Below, in pieces: positions 30,141 to 43,039 of a stretch of 64,000 nucleotides of DNA. Position 1 is the first letter of the stretch, and the number at the start of each line of letters is the position of its first letter. The notes under the pieces are model-generated. The model searched no databases. It was not told the DNA's origin and was given only the letters and a program-made list of their open reading frames with translations. Source of the stretch: Sorex araneus (Eukaryota > Chordata > Mammalia > Eulipotyphla > Soricidae); assembly GCF_027595985.1 (NCBI RefSeq), contig NC_073306.1, forward strand, positions 77,953,977-78,017,976. Reading direction: 5' to 3'. The position numbers were made by a program, and so were the translations under genes.

Positions 30141-30811
30141 GCATTTTCATTGGGGTAAAAAAAAGACACGGCAAACTGTTGTTTTTATATTCACAAATTT
30201 TAATGTTTAGCTCAGCAGTAAGTATACTGGGTTTAATGACTTCTGCTGCCTTTATGACAATGTCGTAATATTTTATCATTAGTCTGGTATTTCAGGTTCA
30301 CCTGCAACCTGCACACTAGCTTGAATAGAATGTTTTGAAACATATTGATCTCAGCAATATCTCCCCACTCGTGCCCCCAATCCTACCTTAACTATGAAAG
30401 CAGTAGCAGAGATCTTCTAGTACTTCCAAAGTACTTGAAAATAAAATCAACATTTAACTCTCTTTTTAACTTTATAACCAAACAGTAGGAGGGCTAGGGG
30501 TAGTTTCTGAAGGATATTATTTCAAAATCACCCTGAGTTCCCTTGGGGAGTAGCTTGAAATTTATAAAGGAAATAGAAAATGAAAGCTGAAAAGCATTAA
30601 AAGTCCCTGCTGGAAACTGAGATCAGAAGAAAACTTAATGAGTACAAAGATCTACACAAAGGGAATTTCTAAATGAACACAGTGAAGTGTTGCCTGCTGG
30701 TTGGGCTGAAGGCACTTGGTTTGAGTCTATTGTGGGTGACTTTTGTGAAGTGGGGAGAAGGGAGGTGGTAACCTTGAGAAAATAATTTACTATTTTACCC
30801 CACTACCCTGG
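30141..30811. other. No recognised feature
   Basis: Unique-looking intergenic sequence; no exon or repeat was recognised. Confidence 0.45.
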
Positions 30812-31070
30812 GGGCTGGAGTGATAGCACAGCGGTTGGGTGTTTGCCTTTCACGAAGCTGACCTGAGTTCGATGCTTCCACCCCTCTCGGAGAGCCTGGC
30901 AAGCTACCGAGAGTATCAAGCCCGAGCGGCAGAGGCTGGCAAGCTACCCGTGTATATTGGATATGCCAAAAACAGTAACAATAAGTCTCTCAATGAGAGA
31001 CGTTACTGGTGCCCACTAGAACAAATCGATGAGCAAAGGGATGACAGTGACAGAGTGACAGTGACTCCAC
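30812..31070 (+). mobile_element. Long SINE (type 2), well preserved
   Basis: Full head 'ggctggagtgatagcacagc', body 'gagagcctggcaagctaccg', 3' end 'gatgagcaaagggatgacag' and tail 'tgacagagtgacagtga'. The flanking 'ccactaccc' is probably the target duplication. Confidence 0.93.
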
Positions 31071-31714
31071 TACCCACCTAGATCACCCAGGGAAGTGCTT
31101 GGGTGAGTCAGGGTTAAGACAGTCTTCAGGGATCACTGCATGGTGTAGATGCTTGAGTTCCATTTGCTCTACTTAACAACAGTAGTCAGACTGAGCCTGT
31201 GTCACACTTGATTTGCATGGTGTGACAGCCAATAGCTATCAGCTGATTTCTCTCAAGCAGTGGAACTCAGGCTCGAATGAGGGACGTTTCTTCAGGAAAG
31301 AAAAATTAGCTCTAGCTCCTACTTAGGGATTTTATGGATTCTTTTCTTTCCCTCAAAAAGAATTTCAAGAGGAGTTGAAAAGTGAAATAAAATATCTTTG
31401 TTTAAAGACTATGAGGACAGAAAGAGAGAGCAGCATATTCAAGAGACAACACGGTTTCTCCAGAGGACAGACACTGAAGGCACTTAGTAAAGTATAAGGA
31501 AGAAATAATACAGTCCTAGTGGATATGTGAGCACACATCCCCCACCTCTAGATTGGGAAACTGTGCCACTTGCCTTTGCAAATTTTATAAATTTTCTCCA
31601 AATCTGCTTCCTTTGGGGCTTTCTAGGTAGCTTTCTTGACACCTGGGTCTTGTCACAGAAGGGCTTTAAACGTTTAGTGATTCACCTTCATGTCTTACTC
31701 ATATATTAAGCTAG
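31071..31714. other. No recognised feature
   Basis: Nothing identified. Confidence 0.4.
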
Positions 31715-32700
31715 ACAGAGATGGGTCCCCAGGGCGATGGAATTCCTGGGAAGTAATAACCATCTATCCCTAAGGTTGCCTAGACCCACCTTGTGAGCTC
31801 AGAAACTAAGGTCTGATAAGACCTTTAAACTAGAGCTAACCAGACCAAAGACAGAACCCACCTTCTAAGAGCAGTTCCAGCAGGAATAAAGGTCAAGAAA
31901 AGGAGTTTCAAAGAAGACCATCCCAACTCTACCCCGTTGGCAACTGCCCTAGCATTGGACTCTGATCTAGGTAGAAAGCCCTAACATGGGCACCTTGGAG
32001 AAAACTCATAAAAGCCAACTTGAATGAATAAAGGACACGCTTGCAAAGGCGAACTTATGTGTTGCTTATGTCCATGTGACCAAGTGCACATGGTACCTGA
32101 GTACATGTGCTACATGTGCCACCTGCATCTCCCTTCTTGATATGTGTGCTGGGGCTCTCTCCACTTTTGCAGGAGCCAACCTTATTTCTTGAGCATGTTT
32201 CACTCTCTCTCTCCTTCCTCTGTCCCTCTCTTTTCCCCACTTACTCCTTTCCTTTCCTAAAAACCTCCAAATAAAAATCATTTTAACTTCACTGCTCATT
32301 TTCTCCTGAAATTCCTTCCTGAAAAAAAGGAAAGGACAGGAAAAGCCTATGACTGGTTTTCCTTTCCTGCATTTCCTTTCCTGCAAAGAGCAATTCGTCA
32401 CTCCAGCCTGAGTCTATGGCTACGTGAAGAAATTTGGTGGTGGGATTAGCTCCTGCGCCGAGCAAACCAAGTGGACGTCTGGTGTAGCTTGACTGCTACT
32501 TAGTGGGGCTGGCAGGACTCTGGTCCATACCCCGCAGGGACTTATCACAGACTTTGTCAGTCCTTGACTTCCCAGCCAGTCCCAGAATGGCAGAGGTGGA
32601 TAGGGAAAAAGTGGCCATCTCTCTCCTCTCTGCTTCACATTAGAACCTGTGCTCATTTTCACAACCTTTGTTCCCACTAGAACTTCTCTCTAGAAGGTGT
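31715..32700 (+). repeat. LTR plus leader of an ERV, copy 1
   Basis: Matches 44,830-45,640. The LTR has 'gatggaattcctgggaagta', a TATA-like 'ctcataaaagcc' and AATAAA ('ctccaaataaaaatca', about 32,270). About 250 bp of conserved sequence follow the LTR end ('gggaaaaagtggccatct'). The element is therefore an LTR with the start of an internal region and no coding genes. I cannot name the family. Confidence 0.75.
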
Positions 32701-33092
32701 CCAGCCGTTTTAGTGCTGACCACTGCCAATTAAAGTATTATAGGACTCTCATTTCCAATATCCACAAGGTGCTCTGGCCTTTGTGGTGCTCTGGCTACTT
32801 TAATATAAGTCACAGAGAAATGTCTTTGAATCGCATTTTGGTTTTATAACTTCCCAGGAATTCACTAACAGAGGACCTCCTACCTATCTGATTCCTCAAA
32901 TGATGATACATTATTAGTGGAGAGAAGTTGAAGAACATTCATGGTAAACTCCAAAATGTCTTCAAGGTTATGAGAAGTCAGTGTTAGCCCACCGTTACAG
33001 TGAATGTCTGTATTATCAACTTTAAAAAATATTTATTTTATTTTGATGGGCCTAGAAAAAGATGTTCAGAGAGTCCTATGACCACTCCCCCC

Positions 33093-33093
<1 letters not shown>

Positions 33094-33142
<49 letters not shown>
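33094..33142. repeat. (CA)n microsatellite
   Basis: About 24 uninterrupted CA units. Confidence 0.98.
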
Positions 33143-33145
<3 letters not shown>

Positions 33146-33149
33146 CATA

Positions 33150-34850
33150 CTGTTGGTTCTCTGCCAATCAGGCCTGTCATTCATTGTGAGGGCACATGAT
33201 GAGGTGCTGCTTGGGACCTGTGGTGAGGGAAGCAACCAGAACAGAACAAGTCCTGTGGTGCAGAGTGATGGCCTCTAGGGCAACATTCCACAATGCTCTA
33301 GAGGTGCCCAGAATTGAGATGAGGTTGACAATATGCCTAAGCCCCTGTAATATTATTGCAGCTGAGGTGGAGGTTGTGGGCTAGGTAGAGAGAAGAGAGA
33401 CATGAGATAATCTAGGAAAGGCAGAAATTCATTTGAAATTGTGCCAATAGGAGAGGTAACCAGTCAGATAAATAGTGCAAACAAAAGACTGAGGGATGGA
33501 GATAACAAACCTGTAAAGGTCAAATATGTAACCTAAATATTAACCTAAATAACCACAGGCCAGTTAATTCCCCTTAGGCGCTCTCCCCTGTGTTTTGGAA
33601 GGGGGCAGGATGATAGAGGTTCTCACCCATGTTGCCTAAGAGCAAAGGAAAGTTAAAAGGGTAAATTGCTGTTAGGCTACTGGCCTTGAGGGTCACCCCA
33701 AAGACAAACTAGTCAGTAATAAGAGAGGAAGCCTCAATTCCCTTCACTAGCTGTTGTGAGGTGCTCTATTTACATTTTAAGCTGTCCCCATTCTATATTT
33801 TAAGCATTCCTTCAATATCCTTCAACAACTGAGGCAGTTTCCAGTTTCCCAGGCCCATAAATTCTGCCCCAGGCTTTGTGCTCACAGGAGACTAAAATGT
33901 AGCAGGCAGTACCTGGGCAGATGGTCAAATATTGAACCTAAATAAATGAACAAACATTCCCCACCAGCCAAAGTGGAATGTTAGATATTAATCTTAGCAA
34001 TAGAAATAGGCCCTAAAATAAGAGGACATCTTTGACAAACAAACGGTAATCCTCTGATCCTTTGATAAGAAAAAACAAAGACTCAGTTTTCCTATAAAAT
34101 CTAGCCCCCCTCCCCGCACCAAAAAAATCAGGTGCCTTCTTGACCAGGACAGCAAATGGCATGGGGCAAGGGATCAAAAAAAGACTAGGAATAATCTTAC
34201 ATAATCCTGGAAAACCAACGAAGTGTCTTACAAAGAATTATAATAACTCACCTATTTGATCTGATTTTCCTTCTGGAAGATGTAAAAGATGTATTAATGT
34301 TATCCAGAAAAAGAGAAACAATAAGACATGTGCTTATGATGACAGTTTGACTCATGAAATTACAGAGATTAAAATGTTTCACAATCTAGTCTTTGTCAGA
34401 TGGAGGCCCAAAAATTTCAGTGGTGTGATGCAAAATGAGTTTTATACCCCAAAACTAGGGAATTAGAGAATAAAGGATAAATTTGTCCTTCCATTGTTTT
34501 GTTTTGTTCATGTCTCTAGTGGATAGAATAACGCCTATTTTTATTGGAGAAGATAATCTACACAACTGAGTTCGATTCAGACGCTAGTCTCATCTGTCAG
34601 CATCTTCTCAGATTCACCCAAAAATAATGTTCAATTTGGTTACTCTGTGATCAGTAAAAGTGACACCAAAATAATCATCTCAATAATCATCTCAAGTCCA
34701 CCTTCTGGTCAATTTAGTAGACATAGCATTTCTTTCTTTTCTATTTGTATATTTGCAACTAAGATATTTCTACTATTCATTATATATTCCTTTTACCTTC
34801 AACAAAAACCTCAGCTGGTCATAGCTCTGTATCCTTGGGGTTACTGAAAA
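33150..34850. other. No recognised feature
   Basis: Purine-rich sequence with weak internal similarity ('gtaacctaaatattaacc' near 33.53 kb; 'ttgaacctaaataaatgaac' near 33.93 kb), perhaps an old LTR. No frame of interest. Confidence 0.35.
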
Positions 34851-34852
34851 CT

Positions 34853-35012
34853 TTTTTTTTTCTTTTTGGTCACACCTGACTTACTCCTGGCTCTGCACTC
34901 AAGAATTACCCCTGGAGTGCTCAGGGGACCATATGGGTTGCTGAGAATAAAACTTGGTTTGGCCACGTGCAAGGCAAACATCCTACCCACTGTGTTATTG
35001 CTCCAGCTCCTG
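34853..35012 (-). mobile_element. Short SINE, reverse
   Basis: 'ttggtcacacctgacttact' to 'ttattgctccagctcc'. Confidence 0.85.
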
Positions 35013-36355
35013 AAAACCTCATTTCTTAAGGGTTTATTCTATTAGTACTCCTACCTCTATTAGTAGTGTGGTCATTGAGGTTTTTCATTGATCTTATTCA
35101 CAGAAATTGGTACTACTGAGAGATATATAAACTCTATTACACACATACTTTTTCATGCCACCATTTTTTAAGTGGTAGTCCTTTTATTCCCTGTAATCAG
35201 AATCAGTCACCTTGGACAATATTCAGCTCACCCCGGACAATACTCACCTTGGACAGTACTTGGACAACGTCTCAGTTTGCTATTGATTCAGAAGGAGGAG
35301 ACCCAGATTGACAGGGTTCCCATCTTTATTTTTGATTCAGTGGAATTTTTTCTTTCTTTTGGAAAAGTCTTTGTTTCTTTAGGAAAAAGATCTCTAGACC
35401 CGCAGAACATAAAGTCGTGAGAACAGGATACAAAAATTTTGCTAGTGGATCACTAAGAATCATGATCATTTCTAATGGTGAGAGGTGGTACTTAGTAATT
35501 CCATCCATCTGTAGGATTCTGAACCTATAAATCCTGGTTACAGGAGGAACACCCATATGTACATGATTTATTTCTGTGTTGTCAATTTGTAGAATGCAGT
35601 TGGCAGCTGCAAGACAAATGTTTCATCTACCATATTTTCTTTCTAGCTTTGCTCTTTTGACAGAAAAACAGATGATTTCCTAGAATTGGTATCTTTGCAT
35701 AAGTTTAGTTTCAATTTCAATTTTATTGTCAGAAACTCCTTTTCACATAGCAGTGACTTTATCTTGGCAGATCAGAAAACTTTCTATTCAGCTGAGACAA
35801 ATATGTGAAAATGCTTATCACTTGGTTGGATCAAAGAGACAGTTAAACCATTTCCTTGCAGTCAAGTGCTGATTTTAGCATTGGTCTCTTTTAAATCTTT
35901 TCAAAAACATGCTGGTCAGTGAAGAAAATATAGGTGGGTTTATTGCAAATGATGATGACAGCAATAATTAATTTTTGGATTGTCAAATTCATTATTCATG
36001 TAGTTAATAGTGATTTTTAAAAAACGCAGCTTGAATACTGTTGTTCTGCCAAAACAGTAAAGGTTTCCTGATACAAGTTTGCGTCATTATTTTGGTTATA
36101 CAGCAACTATTTGCTTAGCATAAACATGCTTAAACATCCGCCTATGGGAGGCACAGAAAAACAGTACCTGTCCTAAGATGAACCTCATTATCTAACTGGA
36201 AATTGTTGCAAAATTCCAGTTTGATGTACCTTGGCAAAAGCTGCAATTCTTGCTGGGAACTTTGCCTCCCTACTTTAACAGGCACCTGAATCTATCCATA
36301 ATCAAGATGTCAATGAGTTGGATTTTGAGCTGAATTCTTAAATGTTTTGGTTAAT
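35013..36355. other. No recognised feature
   Basis: AT-rich sequence with a short local triplication near 35.21-35.26 kb ('cacctt/ccggacaatattcag' type). Confidence 0.4.
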
Positions 36356-36358
36356 AGG

Positions 36359-36700
36359 TCTGTGACCTCAGCCCACACAGTCAGAGACAGAGACAAGTAA
36401 AGTGAAGGAAAAAGGAGAAATTTATTGGAGGGGGGTGCTCCCAGGTGGATTCTACAAACCTTGGGTGAGGCTGGGTAGAGCTGAACCCTGGGAAAGACTT
36501 AGAGGGGTCTTTAAGTTGTCTTGGGTAGGAAAAGAGAACCAAGACTAGTGGAACCAGTGCGATTGATCCCATTATCTGTTGATGGTGAGGACACATGGAA
36601 TTCAGCCTAGTGACTCCTGGTGCCAGGTGACCCATAAGTCCTGTCCTCTGTGCTAGGGGCATGGTGATCTCTGGTTCCAGGAATGCTGCTGTCTCATCAG
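36359..36700 (-). repeat. LTR-like element, minus strand
   Basis: Begins TGTGACCTCAG and contains the complement of a polyadenylation signal ('gagaaatttattgg') at the position expected for a reversed LTR. Ends are not resolved. Confidence 0.45.
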
Positions 36701-36818
36701 CCGATTATTATTTTGTCTTGGTCACCATTTTTTCCAAGCAAACCTCACATTGGTATTCCTATATTCAGTCCCATGATCTGGAGGAAATAAAAAAAAGTGA
36801 TGAAGGAAACATTTTCAT

Positions 36819-36856
<38 letters not shown>

Positions 36857-36857
36857 T
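36819..36857. repeat. (TA)n microsatellite
   Basis: Almost pure TA run with one G. Confidence 0.95.
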
Positions 36858-37029
36858 CCTGAAGTTCTAGGATCATTTTTTCTAGATGATCTGACTAAAT
36901 CTGACTGATCCAGATTTTCTGGAGGATCTGACTTCTCATCCATGTGAGGGTTTGACTTCTAAAAGGAGCTCAGATCAGTATCAGGGTCTGTAATATTTTA
37001 TTTGGACATAAATCAATATCCTACTTATA

Positions 37030-37170
37030 AATTATTCTTTTATATTTTATTTTTACAAAGTTGTTCACAATATTTGATTCCATTTAATATTCAAACACCA
37101 ATCCCACCACCATTATACCTTCCCACCACCATATTTCGATCCTGAACCCCAAACGCTGTCCCCAAAGCAG
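37030..37170 (-). mobile_element. L1 3' UTR fragment
   Basis: 'tattcaaacaccaatcccac' and 'cccaccaccatatttcgatc' match other reversed L1 tails here. Confidence 0.6.
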
Positions 37171-37464
37171 AACCAAAATAATTTATTTTGGATTGCTTGT
37201 TATGAATAATCCACTAAAAATGAGACCCAAAAAATTTCTTGGAGAAAAGCATGTGAAGATTATTAAATTTTACCCAGGAGCCATTAAGCCCTTCTATACG
37301 AGATTAGAAACATGTTGTTAAAGGTTGAGACTTGTGTGTTTATATTTATATCTGTATAAATATATTCCCCCCTAATGTTGGTAGCCTTCTACTTTAATCC
37401 CAATCAAATGTGGTGTGTTACTCTTGGTACATTGGTGGTGTAAAGTATGAGATGTTTTATAGGA

Positions 37465-38320
37465 TGTGGGGGTCCTGTCCTATCCAGCAGGGAGGACCCT
37501 CTGTGGGGCTGAGGAGGAGACTCAGCATAATGAACAGACGCAGAGCCAGAAAGCAGCAAGAAGGAGGAAGAGAGAGTTTATTCTACTAGCAGCTTACTAC
37601 TTACACCTCTCTGCTGGGAGGAAATGTTGTCTGGACCCACATACAAATGCAGATTGACATGTCCTTTTGTTAGAGGCATAGGCTATTGGGAAACAAATGG
37701 CAACCATAGTGACAACCTTGCTACAAGCCTCTGTTTGAATCAGGAGAGCCAGGCTGTCTGACTAGGAAATAAGAGCCAGGCTTATAAAGCTGCTCCCTGC
37801 AATAGGACTAGATACACTCATGGCTGTGGCTCCCTGGACATGTGGAGAGTAGTAGTGAGCATGGTGGTTGAGTTCTGGAGATTTTTGGCTGCCAGAGCTG
37901 GTCTTTTTCAGGTGGGAGGGGAACTCATCCACCTGAATGAAACATCTAGGTTTATAGGTTGGCCCGAATGAAACATCCTGACGTAGGGTCCAGCGGCCTG
38001 GCTCTAGCATCTCATTTTATGCTCTCTTCCGAGAGATTATAAAGTACCCTTGTTCTATTGATTGTGCCCCCTTATTCTTGCTGACCATGTTCTAGTCATT
38101 GTCTAGTCTCCATGGTTAGGCCCCGCAGCTTGTCACTTCACCCTTGCTCCCCGATGTCACTGCACAGTTTGGTTCTGACTTAAATGCCAACACCTGACCT
38201 CCTTGTTTCAGGGTCTCTGAACTCCAACACTAGCAGAGTCTAGTTCTGTAGTCACACTACTCTGGCATATGGCAGAAATGCCTCTGCTGAGACTTCCCAG
38301 ATGCGGGGGTCCCTCTTACT
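37465..38320 (-). repeat. LTR-like element, minus strand
   Basis: Starts TGTGGGGGTCC. The complement of AATAAA ('gagagagtttattctact') lies near 37.58 kb. G+C-rich composition contrasts with its surroundings. The right end near 'ggggtccctcttactagca' is a guess. Confidence 0.45.
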
Positions 38321-38339
38321 AGCACCAGTTCCTGTTTTT

Positions 38340-39025
38340 AATAATCTTTCTTCTAACATCTTAAAGTGAAAACACAAAGGTAGAAAATAGAGGACACTCT
38401 CGTTGAGATTTCAATAGTCACTGGAAGCTTAACAATTTATTTTAAAGAAAATCTTGGGATTAAAACCTGAGATCAAAAGGAATACAAGATAAACATGCAA
38501 ATTTTGTGCTTCCTGGTATTCTGATTCTTAGCCTTCAACCCTCCGGTTAAAACTAGCTAAAGTGACTTTTAAGAATAATGAGCACTTTGTTACCTGATTG
38601 TCAATTTCACACTGTATTAACATTTTTTATTTTAATGTAGTTTACAGTTCTATTCTAATTTCATAACAGATGGTACAAGTTTTCTCTCGTGGGCAGCATC
38701 TCAGGGTCCCATCGGAGTGTGGGAGGAGAAGGACTGGACCCTCCCCTATCCCGTGAGGCTCTGCATGTGTCATCACTTCTGGCCATTACCTGGAATTTCC
38801 AATGAGTTTTGGAATATGGTGGCCGCAAGGCTTCCCAAGCAGTGGGTGGAGGGACATCACCTGCTCCCCCCTGGGGTGGACAGTGAAGGAACCTAATACA
38901 AAGTCTGGAGTCATTTCTGCCAAGAGCCATTCGGTTCCTAGAATTGTTTGTGTGTCTCCAGGATTATGGCCATTAAGGAGCTTAATCAGTAGCCCAGTAC
39001 AAGTTTTCTTTATAAAATTCACAGT
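38340..39025. other. No recognised feature
   Basis: The 38.68-38.97 kb part is GC-richer, with overlapping frames on both strands, none similar to a known protein. Confidence 0.35.
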
Positions 39026-39028
39026 AAT

Positions 39029-39190
39029 GGGGCCAGAGAGAAAGTACAGAAGGTAGAGCACTTGCCTTCCTCATATCCAAATCAGGTTCAAAGCCCAAGA
39101 CCCCACAGCCCGGCCAAGCATGGTTACTGAGCACAGAGCCAGGAGTAAGCCCCGAGCATGCCCAGGAATGGTCCCCAAATACACAAAAAT
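39029..39190 (+). mobile_element. Short SINE
   Basis: 'ggggccagagagaaagtaca' to 'cccaggaatggtccccaaat'; moderately diverged. Confidence 0.78.
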
Positions 39191-39309
39191 TCATAATAAT
39201 AAATGTGCAATAGAAACTTTGTCACCCTCCCGTCATTTCACATCCTCACTGGTACTCCTCAGAAGAAACCAGTGCTACTAGTTTTCATGATAGTTTTCCC
39301 TACACAACC

Positions 39310-40345
39310 CAAAAAATATACATAGTTTAGTGCCGTAATTGGCCTCTGCCCCCATTGCAATTTTTACTGAGACACCACGATTTATATTACTACTGTGATG
39401 GAGTTCCATACATAAACTATCCTAACAATCCGAACTCTACACATATCACCAAAGTGTCCTCTTCCCTCCCCCAGTGTCTTGACGACCCCTGCCTCTACTG
39501 ACCCCAAACTCCCATGGTAAGCACAATTCTGTACACTGACTTTCAGGATCTGTTACCTTCAGCCCTTTGCTAGCCCCCTACTGAGTTTCTTTATATCCCA
39601 CATAAAAGAGTTCGTTTTGTATCTGTCCCTCTACTTTTACCTCTCTCATGCTGTCCTCTAGATCCATCCAAGTAGCAGCAAATTCCATGATTTAATCTTT
39701 TCTTATGGTCAAGGATTACTCCATTATGTATATGTTCTTGGACACGTGGCTTTCCCCCCATATTTTGGCTAATGTGAATAGAGCTGCAATAAACATAGGA
39801 ACACAAATGTCTTTTTCAGATAGTGTTTTTGAGCCCTTGGAGGTAGATGCCGAAAAGTGGAACTTCTATGATTTATGGAAACTTAAATCTTAGTCTTTTT
39901 CAAAATGTCCATTTATCCATAGAGGTTGAACCAATTAACATTACCACCAACATGTATTAAGGATTCCTTTTTTCCCACATCTATATTAACACTGGTTGTT
40001 TTGTCATTTTATATGTTCCAATCTCACTGGTGTGAGATGACATGTCATAGCTGTTTTGATTTGCATTTTCCTGATGATAAATGATAAGGCCTGTTTTTTT
40101 TATATTGCTACTTGTCTTCTGTACATAATCTTTAAGGAAGTGTCTGTTCATCTCTTCTCATTTTTGATGAGGTTCCTTGATGTGTTTGTTAAGGTTTAAA
40201 AGTACATAATATATCTTGGACATTAATCCTTTGTCATATGAATGGTGGAAAATATTATCTCCCTGATTCTGGGATGTATTTTTATTCTTTTCATAGCTTT
40301 TTTTGAGGTGCAGAAGCCTCTTAATTTGATATATTTGTTAGATCT
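39310..40345 (-). mobile_element. L1 ORF2 end and 3' UTR, minus strand
   Basis: Reverse L1 with typical signposts ('ctgcaataaacataggaaca', 'ggtgtgagatgacatgtcat', 'atcctttgtcatatgaatgg'). Confidence 0.85.
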
Positions 40346-40353
40346 CGAGCTGG

Positions 40354-40405
40354 AGGATAGTGCAGCAGGCAGGGCGTTTGCCTTGCATTTTGTCGACTGG
40401 GGGTT
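40354..40405 (+). mobile_element. SINE head only (~50 bp)
   Basis: Only the tRNA-like head is present ('gatagtgcagcaggcagggc', 'gtttgccttgcattttgtcg'). It lies between 'ttagatctcgag' and 'ttaggtctcaag', which may be a diverged target duplication. Confidence 0.65.
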
Positions 40406-41400
40406 CTATTAGGTCTCAAGTCATTTTAGAGCGTGTTTAGAGAACAGCAGGGAGAAAGTTAAAGATATTTCTAACTTCTCTCTCTTCTCTCCTTCTCACT
40501 TCTCACAAGAGAAAAAAGTTCAAGGAGAGGAAAGAAGCATGTGAAAATGTATGCTGTATATTTCGGACTTTCCCTGAGATCACACAAAATATAACAATAT
40601 TATATGTTGGCATGCATTCACATTATTCTTGTAAGAAGATGTCCCAAAGTGATTCTATTGTTTTAAAATTAAACTAAAAAATACTTAATTTTAATTTTGA
40701 GCTAAATTAAATTTTAGTCTTCATTTTCCTCTCTCTTCCCCCTTCTTGCTGTGCTCACCGGGAGTCACACACACTTTGTGGCAGTGCACACCGAGGTTCT
40801 CCAGGGATCCCCAACTGCCGGATCGAATGCAGGATCACAACAGGGCCTGTGGAGAAGTTTCCAATGGAACACAAGATCTCAAGCTTGCCAGACACTTGCT
40901 CAACCACATAGGATGATGCAGAATTAGAAACAAAGACAATTAATAATTAATATTTATGGTTATATTAAATAAATTCATTTTCAAACTCATCCATCCACCA
41001 GTACTTCCTTCCTAGCAAACTACTCTGCTACCTTCCAAATATTAATGAGGAGGCAGGCATTATTATTATATAATCCAAATATACTTTTATATGTTGAATG
41101 ACCTTGGTTAAAATTTCACTGGTCAAACTGCAGAATGGACATATATTTCATGAATAAAAACCATAATTTGGAACAGAAAATGATTACCAATAGTTCTCAA
41201 AGGATCAAAATAATGCAAAGTAAAAATAATATACATAATTTGTACTATTAAGAAAACCACATGAAATAATACCGTACAATGTCTGTATAAAATTAGATTA
41301 AATCAGTTCACTTTTTATTCTGCATAAATGTCAAATATTCAGAATTTAGTAAGCACACATATAAATTAGAGGAAAAGGTGAAATCACAAAGGTAAATCAG
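40406..41400. other. No recognised feature
   Basis: AT-rich. A short CT-rich stretch near 40.47-40.51 kb and a GC-richer patch near 40.74-40.87 kb carry no signal I can name. Confidence 0.4.
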
Positions 41401-41404
41401 AAAA

Positions 41405-41580
41405 TATCATGATGGGCTAGAGCAATAGTACAGCATGTGGGAAGCTTGTTTTGCACACAGCCCACCTCAGTTTGATCCCCAGAACCATGTATGGTCCCCT
41501 GAGCACAGCCAGGAGTGACCTCTGAGCACAGAGCCAGGCAGTAGCCATAAGCCCAGCTGGGCATGACCACCCAAAAGGAA
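41405..41580 (+). mobile_element. Short SINE
   Basis: 'gggctagagcaatagtacag' to 'gctgggcatgaccaccc'. Confidence 0.82.
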
Positions 41581-41589
41581 ATGTCTTGA

Positions 41590-42180
41590 AAATGCAATAT
41601 TTTAACAATGCAACTAAAATAATGATTACAGTAATAATTGTAATTTTAGGGTTTCATAAAATAAAATGGGCTAAAATCACTAAGCCAAACATTTGTGCTA
41701 AATCAAAAGAAGACAAAGTAAAATGTAATGTGTAGCAAATAAAAACACTAAAAATTAAGAACGAACAGGCAATTTATAAAATTTTAAAAGACGTTAAATT
41801 TGAGGGTTGTGTACATATATGTATATATAATTTCTATATAAATATTTAAAATAAATGCATATTTTATGCTTATAAAACATAGAGAATCAGTGAGTGAGAA
41901 TGGTCAGAAAAGTGTGTAGAAAACAGAAACCACAAATGTCAGATTTGAAAATGAATTTATAATGAGATATTCTGCACAAATTGGGAAACTTACAAAGACA
42001 TGTTATTAACAACTTTCTACCAACATATTTGATAATTTATGTGAAATGGACAAATTTCTATTTAACAAAATGGATAAAAAAAAGAGAACACTTGATCATA
42101 CATATTCACATGTTGAAATTTTGCCAATAATGAAGTTTTATGGACAGATAGATTCAAGAACACAGTCAAATACTGGAGAG
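41590..42180. other. No recognised feature
   Basis: Very AT-rich intergenic sequence. Confidence 0.45.
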
Positions 42181-42185
42181 AACTG

Positions 42186-42425
42186 TATCACTGTATCACA
42201 GTCCTCCCATTACTCATCGATTTGTTTGAGCGGGTACCAAACAAATCCAAGGGAGACTTGTTACTGTTTTTGGCATATCGAATATGCCACGGGTGGCTTT
42301 CAAGGCTCTGCCTTGCAGGTGAGATACTCTCGATAACTTGTCAGGCTCTCCTGGAGGGGTAGAGGAATCGAACCTGGGTTGGTCACATGCAAGGAAAACA
42401 CCCTACCCACTGAGTTATTGCTCTT
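42186..42425 (-). mobile_element. Long SINE (type 2), reverse
   Basis: Starts with the inverted tail ('cactgtatcacagtcctccc'), then 'ttactgtttttggcatatcg', then the head 'tgagttattgctcttctgg'. Confidence 0.87.
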
Positions 42426-42525
42426 CTGGAGGAAACATCAAATGAATAATATATTATCTGTCAAGAAAATATTTTACATAGATCATAAGTAATTAAAAAA
42501 TTATTAAATCACTGTGAAATACAGT

Positions 42526-43038
42526 TGTTACACCCATGACTCAGTTTTTCAAAAACCACCAAGGAGTCAACTTCGATGCAAACACACAAGGGTCTTTATT
42601 GCAAGCTCAAGCTTGGTCTCCCAGTTGGCACTGACGCAATGAGTGGAAGCTGAGAGACCTTAGCACTTAGGGAACAAGGCTTATATAAGGTTTACAGCAA
42701 GAAGCTCGGGAACTTAAACAACGTTATTACAGGACAGGCTGACCTTTAAAATTTGAAGTGTGCAGTGCTACATGATAGGCTACATTCAACCTTAGCCTTA
42801 CTAGCTTGTGCATGTAATCTTGGGAGACCACCTGTGCTGTGATTTCCTGGCAAGGTGCTCCTGATTAGCTGTGGCCTGGGAAGTTTCGGTTTTAGGCACC
42901 CTGTGGTATCTCTAGATACTTCTGGGGGGGAAAAAAGGCTTTTTGTTCCCAGAAAGAACTGCTGAAGTGCCAGTGAATTCAGGCCTATGCTGCCTTTTCA
43001 TTAGTGAAGACTGTCATGGTATTAGCTTTAGTTCCTCA
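42526..43038 (-). repeat. Solo LTR, 513 bp
   Basis: TG...CA ends (TGTTACACCC...GTTCCTCA) with a 4-bp duplication CAGT at 42,522-42,525 and 43,039-43,042. Read on the minus strand it has a TATA box (complement 'ggcttatataagg') and AATAAA (complement 'gtctttattgc', about 42,594). A 4-bp duplication suggests class I (gamma) integration. Confidence 0.75.
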
Positions 43039-43039
43039 C

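Noticed and set aside
29499-30279. Long minus-strand open frames of 201 and 131 codons
   Set aside because: They are antisense to an L1 ORF2 end and 3' UTR, which is clearly coding-related on the plus strand.
33060-33150. CRISPR-like array or other short regularly spaced repeats
   Set aside because: Only simple microsatellites were seen; there are no spacer-repeat structures and the genome is mammalian.
33000-33278. Open frames across the CA repeat (poly-His-Thr and poly-Cys-Val)
   Set aside because: They are translation of a microsatellite, not a gene.
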